From Luteimonas fraxinea (GTDB taxonomy: Bacteria; Pseudomonadota; Gammaproteobacteria; Xanthomonadales; Xanthomonadaceae), in contig NZ_CP089507.1 in NCBI RefSeq assembly GCF_021233355.1, forward strand, positions 3,597,001 to 3,661,000: a DNA stretch of 64,000 bases, written 5' to 3'. The translations under genes and the position numbers were made by a program. The notes below the pieces were generated by a model, which was not told the DNA's origin, did not search any database, and worked only from the letters and a program-made list of their open reading frames with translations. This document shows, one piece after another, positions 27,854 to 34,594 of this stretch (the stretch's first letter is position 1; each line of letters opens with the position of its first letter).

Positions 27854-29706
27854 GTACCGCGCTCGCGGCACCGCGCTTCGCCCTGGTCGGCAATCCCAAT
27901 GCCGGCAAGACCGCGCTGTTCAATCTGCTGACCGGCAGCCGCCAGAAGGTGGCCAACTACGCCGGCGTGACCGTCGAGCGCAAGGAAGGCCGCATGCACG
28001 GGCCGAACGGGGAGGGCTGGGCGTTGCTCGATCTGCCGGGCGCCTACAGCCTGCAGCCGGCGAGTCTGGACGAGGCGATCACCCGCGACCTGTGCCGCGG
28101 CTTCTATCCCGGCGAGCCCGCGCCCGACGTGCTGGTGTGCGTGGTCGACGCGACCAACCTGCGCCTGCATCTGCGCTTCGTGCTGGAGCTGCGCACGCTG
28201 GGCGTGCCGATGATCGTGGCACTGAACATGGCCGACGCCGCGCAACGCCGCGGCATCGGTATCGACCGCGCGGCGCTGGAAGCGAAACTCGGCGTACCGG
28301 TCGTCGAGACCGTCGCGATCCGCCGCGATGGCGCGCAGGCCTTGCTGGCGCGACTGGCCGAAGTCGCCGCGCATCCGAAGCCGCCGCCGGCGGCGGATGA
28401 CAGCGGCGATCTGCATGCCGAAACGCGTGCGTTGCTCGCGGCTGCAGTGACGATGCCGCGACGCACCGCGCGCATCGACGACGCGCTCGACCGCTGGCTG
28501 CTGCATCCGGTGTTCGGCCTGGTGGCGCTGGCGACGATCATGTTCCTGATCTTCCAGGCGGTGTACGCGTGGGCGACGCCGATGATGGATCTGATCGACG
28601 CCGGCACGTCCGCGCTCGGCGCGTGGGTGTCGACGACATTTCCGCCCGGGCCGCTGACCAGCCTGCTCGCCGACGGCATCATCGCCGGCCTCGGCGGCGT
28701 GATCGTGTTCCTGCCGCAGATCCTGATCCTGTTCCTCTTCATCCTCGCGCTCGAAGAATCCGGCTATCTGCCGCGCGCCGCCTTCCTGCTCGACCGGGCG
28801 ATGAAGGGCGCGGGGCTGTCGGGACGCTCCTTCATTCCGCTGCTGTCGAGTTTCGCGTGCGCGATCCCCGGGATCATGGCGACGCGTTCGATCCAGGATC
28901 CGCGCGACCGGCTCGCGACGATCATGGTCGCGCCGCTGATGACCTGCTCGGCGCGGCTGCCGGTCTACGCGCTGCTGATCGGCGCGTTCATTCCGCAGCG
29001 CACTGTCTGGGGCGTGCTGAACCTGCAGGGCTTGGTGCTGTTCGCGTTGTATCTGGCCGGCATCCTCAGCGCGCTCGCGGTGTCGTACGTCATGAAGAAA
29101 TGGCGGCGCGACAAGAGCGAGCATGCCTTGCTGCTCGAGCTGCCCTCGTACCGCCTGCCGCATCCGCGCGATCTCGCGATCGGGCTCAAGGAACGCGCGA
29201 TGATCTTCCTCAAGCGCGTCGGCGGGATCATCCTCGCGCTGACGGTGCTGCTGTGGTTTCTGCTGTCGTTCCCGGCGCCACCGGACGGCGCGACCGGCGC
29301 GGCGATCGAGTACAGCTTCGGCGGCCGCATCGGTCATGCGCTCGCGGTGCTGTTCGCGCCGCTGGGCTTCAACTGGCAGATCTGCATCGCGCTGATTCCG
29401 GGCCTCGCTGCGCGAGAAGTCGCGGTCGCGTCGCTGGCGACGGTGTACGCGCTGTCGACCGCCGATGACGCCGCAGCTGCGCAGGCGCTCACGCCGATCA
29501 TCACCGACGGCTGGTCGCTGGCCACCGGCCTGTCGCTGCTGGTGTGGTTCATCTATGCGCCGCAGTGTCTGTCGACGTGGGCGACGATCAAACGCGAAAC
29601 CGGTTCGTGGAAACTGATGGCGCTCAACGCCGGCTATCTGTTCGCGCTGGCGTACCTCGCGTCGCTGCTGACCTACCAGGTCGCCCGCGCGCTGGGCGCA
29701 GGCTGA
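27850..29706 (+). CDS. feoB: Ferrous iron transporter B
   Basis: Inner-membrane Fe2+ transporter with an N-terminal G domain. 618 aa, shorter than E. coli FeoB (about 770 aa). G1 is GNPNAGKT, G2/switch I has NYAGVTVERKEG, G3 is LLDLPGAYSL, G4 is ALNMADAA. The membrane part has two Gate regions: ESGYLPRAAFLLDRAMKGAG with SFACAIPGIMATR, and LIPGLAAREVAVASLATVYAL. Coupled to feoA and followed by a small CGGC membrane protein. Confidence 0.96.
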   Translation: MSTALAAPRFALVGNPNAGKTALFNLLTGSRQKVANYAGVTVERKEGRMHGPNGEGWALLDLPGAYSLQPASLDEAITRDLCRGFYPGEPAPDVLVCVVDATNLRLHLRFVLELRTLGVPMIVALNMADAAQRRGIGIDRAALEAKLGVPVVETVAIRRDGAQALLARLAEVAAHPKPPPAADDSGDLHAETRALLAAAVTMPRRTARIDDALDRWLLHPVFGLVALATIMFLIFQAVYAWATPMMDLIDAGTSALGAWVSTTFPPGPLTSLLADGIIAGLGGVIVFLPQILILFLFILALEESGYLPRAAFLLDRAMKGAGLSGRSFIPLLSSFACAIPGIMATRSIQDPRDRLATIMVAPLMTCSARLPVYALLIGAFIPQRTVWGVLNLQGLVLFALYLAGILSALAVSYVMKKWRRDKSEHALLLELPSYRLPHPRDLAIGLKERAMIFLKRVGGIILALTVLLWFLLSFPAPPDGATGAAIEYSFGGRIGHALAVLFAPLGFNWQICIALIPGLAAREVAVASLATVYALSTADDAAAAQALTPIITDGWSLATGLSLLVWFIYAPQCLSTWATIKRETGSWKLMALNAGYLFALAYLASLLTYQVARALGAG

Positions 29707-29714
29707 GCATCGCG

Positions 29715-29960
29715 ATGATGACCGCCGGGCTGGTCCTGCAGTACGTCGTCGTGGCACTGGCCGTGCTGCTCAGCGCGTGGGTCGCGCTGAAGAAGCAGGC
29801 GCCGAATGCGGCGCGACGGCTGCGCATCGCGCTCGCGTTGCCGCTGATGCGTGATGGTCGGCCGGCGTGGATGCGCGCCGTGGGTCGGCGCATCGCACCG
29901 GTGCCGATCGCGGCGAATACATGCGGAGGCTGCGACAGCTGCGGTCCGGCCCAACGCTGA
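29715..29960 (+). CDS. Feo-associated small membrane protein (DUF6587-like)
   Basis: 81 aa from ATG 29715, 8 nt after feoB. One N-terminal transmembrane helix (LVLQYVVVALAVLLSAWVAL), a basic middle, and a C-terminal CGGCDSCG cluster. Small proteins with one helix and a CGGC-type tail in third place of feo operons are known in this family of bacteria (DUF6587). The cysteines may bind iron or an Fe-S cluster, a FeoC-like accessory role by inference. Confidence 0.7.
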   Translation: MMTAGLVLQYVVVALAVLLSAWVALKKQAPNAARRLRIALALPLMRDGRPAWMRAVGRRIAPVPIAANTCGGCDSCGPAQR

Positions 29961-29976
29961 GCGGTTCGCTGGGATT

Positions 29977-30537
29977 TCAAACAGGCGGCACCACCACCGT
30001 GCCGCCGCCGACATTGCGACCTCCCTCGACAAGCACGAACGCGCTCCCGTCTTCGAGTGCAACCGGCGCCTCGCATTTCAGATGCGCAACGACCGTGCTG
30101 CCAGGTTCGATGGCGCCTTCCGTATCGAAGCGCAATGCACACAGCGGCGTCGCGACGACCTCGCCATCGTTACCGATGAAGCGGACGCTGGGCCGGTAGT
30201 GATCGAAGACCGCGCTGCGGCGACCGCCCTCCGATTGCGCGCGCAGGTGCACGCAGGCGCGGATGTCCGTGCGCAACGCGAATGCATGCGAGCGGGGCGG
30301 CGTGTCTGCAGAGCGCGTGGTGCCGTCTTCGAGAGGCGCGCACGGTGCGTCATACGTGGGGCCGGCAGTCGATCCGGTCGACGACGATTCGGCAGTCCTG
30401 GTCGACGCGGGACGGTCTGCACTGGCCGATGACTCGATCGATGCGTCGGTCGACGGCGCAGAAGGCGCGCAGGCGGCAAGTGCGGACGCAGCCGCGAGCA
30501 GGCATGCGGAAGAAATGGAGCGGGCAGCAAAACGCAT
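29977..30537 (-). CDS. Predicted lipoprotein, unknown function
   Basis: 186 aa with a lipoprotein signal (SSACLLAAASALAAC, lipid cysteine near residue 22), a Ser/Thr/Ala-rich linker of about 40 residues, then a compact beta-type domain containing four cysteines in all (APCAPLED, IRACVHLRAQ, PLCALRFD, HLKCEAP) that could form two disulfides. The C-terminus ends GGGTVVVPPV. I recognise no family. It converges with the feo operon. Confidence 0.65.
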   Translation of the reverse strand: MRFAARSISSACLLAAASALAACAPSAPSTDASIESSASADRPASTRTAESSSTGSTAGPTYDAPCAPLEDGTTRSADTPPRSHAFALRTDIRACVHLRAQSEGGRRSAVFDHYRPSVRFIGNDGEVVATPLCALRFDTEGAIEPGSTVVAHLKCEAPVALEDGSAFVLVEGGRNVGGGTVVVPPV

Positions 30538-30591
30538 CGGACATCCTTGCCGGCGCGGCGCGCGTCATTGCGCGGTGTCGATCCGGAGACG

Positions 30592-30996
30592 CTAGTGGCG
30601 TCCCCGGCTCAAAGGCGAACGTGTGGGACGGCGGACGTCGCTGGTCGGCGTGACTTCAACCGCGAGGCTGAAGGTGCGTTCGTCGCCCACCAGCAATGCG
30701 CCGACACCGACGACCTGGCGGTTGAGCTCCTTGCCGTCCTCGTCGCGGATCACCAGCACGACCGAGTATTCCCAGGCACCGCCTTCCGATGGATGCCGGA
30801 TGCGGCCCTCGACCTGCAGCGCGGTCGTGGTTTCCTCGCGCTGCACGGTGTTGCGGGCCACGATTGGCGAACCCGGGGCCGCGTCGAGCTTCAGGAAATG
30901 CTGGCACGCTGGACAGCGCGACGCGCTCTCCAGGATCACGGTCTTGCAGTGCGGGCAGGTGCGCGTGGCACCTGCCGCGCCCGGGCGACTGCTCAC
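30592..30996 (-). CDS. Zinc-ribbon protein linked to bactofilin
   Basis: 134 aa with an N-terminal zinc ribbon (CPHC-x11-CPAC, about residues 14-32) followed by a beta-rich domain (IRHPSEGGAWEYSVVLVIRD, KELNRQVVGVGALLVGDERT). GTG 30996 is chosen: it lies 2 nt after the bactofilin stop, indicating an operon. The role is unknown; by position it may act with the bactofilin scaffold. Confidence 0.65.
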   Translation of the reverse strand: MSSRPGAAGATRTCPHCKTVILESASRCPACQHFLKLDAAPGSPIVARNTVQREETTTALQVEGRIRHPSEGGAWEYSVVLVIRDEDGKELNRQVVGVGALLVGDERTFSLAVEVTPTSDVRRPTRSPLSRGRH

Positions 30997-30998
30997 GG

Positions 30999-31589
30999 TC
31001 AGTCGCTGGACTTGTCGTTGGCGGCCTTGTCCTTGGCGTTGCCGGTCGGCGTCGGACCGGGCTTGACGTCGCCCCAGCCGCACTCGATGTGGCCACGGAT
31101 CTTGGAGCCCGACGCCACCGTCAGCGAGCCTGCCTTGAGGTCACCGGTCAGCACCGCCGAATCACGCAGCTCGACCAGCGACGCCGATTCGATGTTGCCT
31201 TCCAGTTCGCCCGACACCAGCACCTGCTGGGCACGCACGCCGCCGTTGAGCTTGGCGCCGTGTTCGATGGTCAGGTTGCCCTGCACGTTGACGTCGCCCT
31301 TGAAGCGGCCGGCGATGCGCACATCGCCCGTACCTTCGATCTTGCCCTCGATGGTGAGGTCGGCGGCGATGATCGATTCCTTGCTCACCGGCGCTGCAGC
31401 ACGCGGCGCGGGCGTCGGCGCTGCGGCTGGTGCAGGCGTGGTGGCGGGCGGCGCAGGCGGTGTCGCGGTCTGGAAATCCGCCACGGCGGGTGGCGGCGTC
31501 TCGCGGGCCGGCGCGGGCGGCGGCGGAGCGTCTGTGCCGAAAGCGGGGGAATCCTTCTTGACGGTGCCGGACTGCTGGAAAATGGCCAT
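30999..31589 (-). CDS. Bactofilin
   Basis: A 196-aa polymer-forming cytoskeletal protein. The N-terminal disordered Pro/Ala-rich tail (about residues 20-70) leads into the right-handed beta-helix core (about 75-175): IIAADLTIEGKIEGTGDVRI, AGRFKGDVNVQGNLTIEHGA, SGELEGNIESASLVELRDSA. A charged tail closes it. Bactofilins polymerise without nucleotide and organise envelope processes. Start ATG 31589 (MAIFQQSGTVKK). Followed by the zinc-ribbon gene. Confidence 0.92.
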   Translation of the reverse strand: MAIFQQSGTVKKDSPAFGTDAPPPPAPARETPPPAVADFQTATPPAPPATTPAPAAAPTPAPRAAAPVSKESIIAADLTIEGKIEGTGDVRIAGRFKGDVNVQGNLTIEHGAKLNGGVRAQQVLVSGELEGNIESASLVELRDSAVLTGDLKAGSLTVASGSKIRGHIECGWGDVKPGPTPTGNAKDKAANDKSSD

Positions 31590-32164
31590 GTCGCGCGTTA
31601 CCTCGGAAATGGACAGGAGAGCGGAAAAGGACCGCTCGAACAGGGGAATTCCACGCCGCCGCGGTGGGCAAACGCGGACACCGACCTTAGCACGCAATCG
31701 AAGACAGCCAACTGTGACCGGCGGAGCGGATTCGAGACACGGCAAGGACTTGCCGCATGTTCAAGAAGCGTTACGCGAGATGTGGTCTGGGCTGGATTGA
31801 GGGGGGCTGATGGTGTGCGGAGCGAGGGTGCTCGCAGCAGATCGGGCGCCGTAATTCTTCGCCGCACGGCTCGCAACGGCGAGGGTCGCAAGACGTTTGA
31901 AAAGAACGCGCGGGCTGCTGGTCGAAGTGATCGCGCTTCAGGCGTTCGCGTCGAAGCGTCAGGCAGATAGGAGATCAGCGTGTCGCGTAGAGTGTTCGGG
32001 CAGGACGCGTGCGCTCTACCGCAGTCGGGATACTCACTACTGTGTGCGCGCGGCGCGAGACTGGCGATAGACGTATACGGCTGCCTGAGCAACTGAGAAC
32101 ACGCAGTGCAGCGCCAGCGCACGAACGTCAGGTCTCGCTCGATCCTCGCAATCCCGTCAAAAAG
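31590..32164. other. Intergenic region, nothing recognised
   Basis: About 575 nt upstream of the bactofilin gene. A minus-strand open frame crosses much of it but shows no family signature and poor codon character. It presumably carries the bactofilin promoter; no clear -10/-35, operator or RNA element is visible. Confidence 0.4.
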
Positions 32165-32188
32165 AAAGCCCGCCATCAGGCGGGCTTT
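32165..32188 (-). terminator. Intrinsic terminator of the alanine-rich lipoprotein gene
   Basis: Stem AAAGCCCGCC/GGCGGGCTTT with a 4-nt loop, followed on the minus strand by TTCTTTTTG. It lies 23 nt past the stop of the gene at 32212-32574. Confidence 0.85.
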
Positions 32189-32211
32189 CCAGAAATATCA
32201 GCGGAAGCAGA

Positions 32212-32574
32212 TCAACGATCGGCGCGTTCTTCCACACGCTCACCAGCGTTCTCGATCGCCTGGCCTGCCTCCTGCGTCGCCTGGCCCGTTGCGCGGGCGG
32301 CTTCGTCGGCGGCAGCGTCAGCGCGACGCGCAGCGTCCTGCGCAGCGACTTCCGCTTCCTGCGCGGCATCACGGGTGTGCTGGGCAGCCGCGTCAGCGGT
32401 GGCACGCGCGGCATCGGCCGTGGCGGACGCTGCGTCGGAAATCGCCTGGCCGGCGTTCTCGGTTGCCGCAGCGGCTTCTGCGCGCTCGCGATCGGCGTCG
32501 TTGGAGTTGCTGCAGGCGGCGAGGGCCAGCGAAATCGTGGCGGCGGCAATCGCGGTCATCGGCTTGAAATGCAT
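32212..32574 (-). CDS. Alanine-rich coiled-coil lipoprotein (paralogue 1)
   Basis: A 120-aa lipoprotein: signal and lipobox (ISLALAAC, lipid Cys near residue 21), then almost entirely an alanine/acidic/basic repetitive helix (ADAARATADAAAQHTRDAAQ), reminiscent of LEA-like or Lpp-like periplasmic helices. It has its own terminator. It resembles the next gene (32779-33114) in layout. No enzymatic motif; a structural or stress role is a guess. Confidence 0.72.
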   Translation of the reverse strand: MHFKPMTAIAAATISLALAACSNSNDADRERAEAAAATENAGQAISDAASATADAARATADAAAQHTRDAAQEAEVAAQDAARRADAAADEAARATGQATQEAGQAIENAGERVEERADR

Positions 32575-32712
32575 GGCGTGTCTCCTGTGAGGTATCGGAC
32601 GGCGCGCAGATTGAATGCGCTGGTGTGAGGGCCGTGCAAACGCCGGCCACCGTGGCCGACGCTCCGCTGAACTGCCGTTCTTCAGTGGCGGGGCGGAACG
32701 TCACGCAAAAAA

Positions 32713-32740
32713 AAGACCGCCGGGAAATCCCGGCGGTCTT
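32713..32740 (-). terminator. Intrinsic terminator of the second alanine-rich lipoprotein gene
   Basis: A 12-bp stem (AAGACCGCCGGG...CCCGGCGGTCTT) followed on the minus strand by a run of eight T. It lies 38 nt beyond the stop at 32779. Confidence 0.9.
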
Positions 32741-32778
32741 CGAATCCACTACCGATGGCACGAGGCCATCGAAGCAAA

Positions 32779-33114
32779 TTACGGCGCGACTTCCTCAGCA
32801 GCGTCCTTGGCTTCTTCGGCCTTGGTCTCTGCGTGGTCAGCGGCGTCGGCAGCGTGCTCGGCAGCGGTGTCGGTACCGGCAGCGGCAGCCTGGGCAGCAG
32901 CGTCGGCAGCGGCGTCAGCAGCAGCAGCGGCGTCGTCAGCAGCAACCTGCGCGGTGTCGGCAACGGCCGGGTCCTGCGTCTGGTTGGCAGCAGCCTGCGC
33001 GTCGGCAGCTGCGTCAGCAGCGCCTTCAGCCGAGCTGTTGGCCTGGTCGGCATTGCTGCAAGCAGCCAGAGCCATACCCAGTGCCAGGGCAAGCAGAGCC
33101 TTGTTGATCGTCAT
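32779..33114 (-). CDS. Alanine-rich coiled-coil lipoprotein (paralogue 2)
   Basis: A 111-aa lipoprotein: MTINKALLALALGMALAAC (lipid Cys at residue 19), then Asn/Gln-containing and Ala/Asp-rich heptad-like helix (ADTAQVAADDAAAAADAA) ending in an acidic Glu/Ala tail. The ribosome site GAGGAA precedes ATG 33114. Same layout as the gene at 32212-32574, with a separate terminator, so probably an old tandem duplication with independent transcription. Function unknown. Confidence 0.75.
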   Translation of the reverse strand: MTINKALLALALGMALAACSNADQANSSAEGAADAAADAQAAANQTQDPAVADTAQVAADDAAAAADAAADAAAQAAAAGTDTAAEHAADAADHAETKAEEAKDAAEEVAP

Positions 33115-33240
33115 TGTGTCTTCCTCGTCTGAAAGTTTGGGCAACGCGCTTAATGCGCGCCGCCGACATGATGACAAGCCTCTGACGGCTGTCAAGCGGG
33201 ACGTGCGTGGTATTTTCGTAAAAAACACGTTATCCGAAGT

Positions 33241-34416
33241 TCACGCCAATTGCACGGCAATTGCCGTCGCTTCGCCGCCACCAATACAAAGCGTGGCCAC
33301 ACCGCGATTTAGGCCACGCGCCTTGAGTGCGTGGATCAGCGTGACGATCAGGCGCGCACCGCTCGCGCCGATCGGATGACCGAGCGCCAGTGCGCCTCCA
33401 TTCACGTTGAGACGGTCATGCGGGATGCCGAGATCTTTCATCGGCGCCATCGCGACGTTGGCGAATGCTTCGTTGACCTCGAACAAGTCGACGTCTTCGA
33501 TCGACCAGCCGGCCTTCTCGAGCACGTTGCGGATCGCGGTGACCGGCGCGGTGGTGAACCACTCAGGCTCCTGCGAGTGGCGGGCGTGGGCGACGATGCG
33601 CGCGAGCGGCTCGAGGCCGTGCGCGGCGGCTTCGTCGGACGAGGTCAGCACCAGCGCCGCGGCACCGTCGGAAATGCTCGACGAGCTGGCGGCGGTCAGC
33701 ACGCCATCCTTGCCGAATGCGGCGCGCAGGGTCGGGATCTTGTCGGTCTGGATGCGCCCCGGCTGTTCGTCGGTATCAAAGGACACGTCGCCCTTGCGCG
33801 AGGCCACGGTCACCGGAACGATTTCGTCCTTGAACGCGCCCGATTCGATCGCGTGCTTGGCGCGGTTCGCGCTTTCGATCGCGTAGGCGTCGAGATCCTC
33901 GCGGCTGAAGCCGTACTTGTGGCTGGCGACATCGCCGAACACGCCCATCGACTTGCCGTCGTAGGGATTGGTCAGGCCGTCCCACGCCATGTGGTCGAGC
34001 ATCTCGGTGCTGCCGTAGCGGATGCCGGTGCGCGAGCCGTTGAGCAGGTGCGGCGCGTTGGTCATCGACTCCATGCCGCCGGCGACGACGAACTTCGCGG
34101 TGCCGGCCTTGATCAGATCGTGGCCGAACATCACCGCCTGCATGCCCGAGCCGCAGACCTTGTTGATGGTCACGCAGCCAGCCTTGTCCGGAATGCCTGC
34201 CGCGCGCGATGCCTGGCGCGCCGGTGCCTGGCCCAGACCGGCCGGCAACACGCAGCCGATGATGGCTTCGTCGATGAGATCGGGCGACACGCCGGCGTGT
34301 TCGAGCGCGGCGGTGATCGCGGTCGCGCCGAGGGTCGTCGTGGGAACGCCGGTGAACTGGCCGAGCATGGAACCGATGGCGGTGCGCTTGGCGCCGACGA
34401 TGACGATGTCAGTCAT
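33241..34416 (-). CDS. Acetyl-CoA C-acetyltransferase (thiolase)
   Basis: A 391-aa biosynthetic/degradative thiolase that condenses or cleaves acetoacetyl-CoA. Active-site elements: nucleophile Cys in NKVCGSGMQAVM, VAGGMESMTNAPHL, His in GGALALGHPIGASGAR, and second Cys in ATLCIGGGEATA. Start ATG 34416 (MTDIVIVGAKRTAIG). AtoB/PhaA-type; no pha genes are adjacent, so general acyl-CoA metabolism is the likelier role. Confidence 0.94.
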   Translation of the reverse strand: MTDIVIVGAKRTAIGSMLGQFTGVPTTTLGATAITAALEHAGVSPDLIDEAIIGCVLPAGLGQAPARQASRAAGIPDKAGCVTINKVCGSGMQAVMFGHDLIKAGTAKFVVAGGMESMTNAPHLLNGSRTGIRYGSTEMLDHMAWDGLTNPYDGKSMGVFGDVASHKYGFSREDLDAYAIESANRAKHAIESGAFKDEIVPVTVASRKGDVSFDTDEQPGRIQTDKIPTLRAAFGKDGVLTAASSSSISDGAAALVLTSSDEAAAHGLEPLARIVAHARHSQEPEWFTTAPVTAIRNVLEKAGWSIEDVDLFEVNEAFANVAMAPMKDLGIPHDRLNVNGGALALGHPIGASGARLIVTLIHALKARGLNRGVATLCIGGGEATAIAVQLA

Positions 34417-34594
34417 GGGGGAGGTGACTCCAATAGGTGAACTGCATGGTCCGCCGATTATCGCACCCGGCGCGCTGCGCCGTCGCCAGCCCTTGCGGCG
34501 AGCCCCGATAGCGTCGATCCGGGATTGCGGGTATAGATGCCGCAACAGGGGTGTTGGCGGGTGCGACGCATCCGCGCGGGACGAGAGCAGACAG

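Noticed and set aside
27784-29757. A 657-codon minus-strand open frame
   Set aside because: Antisense to feoB; Arg/His/Gln-rich shadow translation.
31598-32176. A 192-codon minus-strand frame upstream of the bactofilin
   Set aside because: Overlaps nothing but has no family signature and unnatural Arg/Ser/Pro-rich composition; treated as non-coding.
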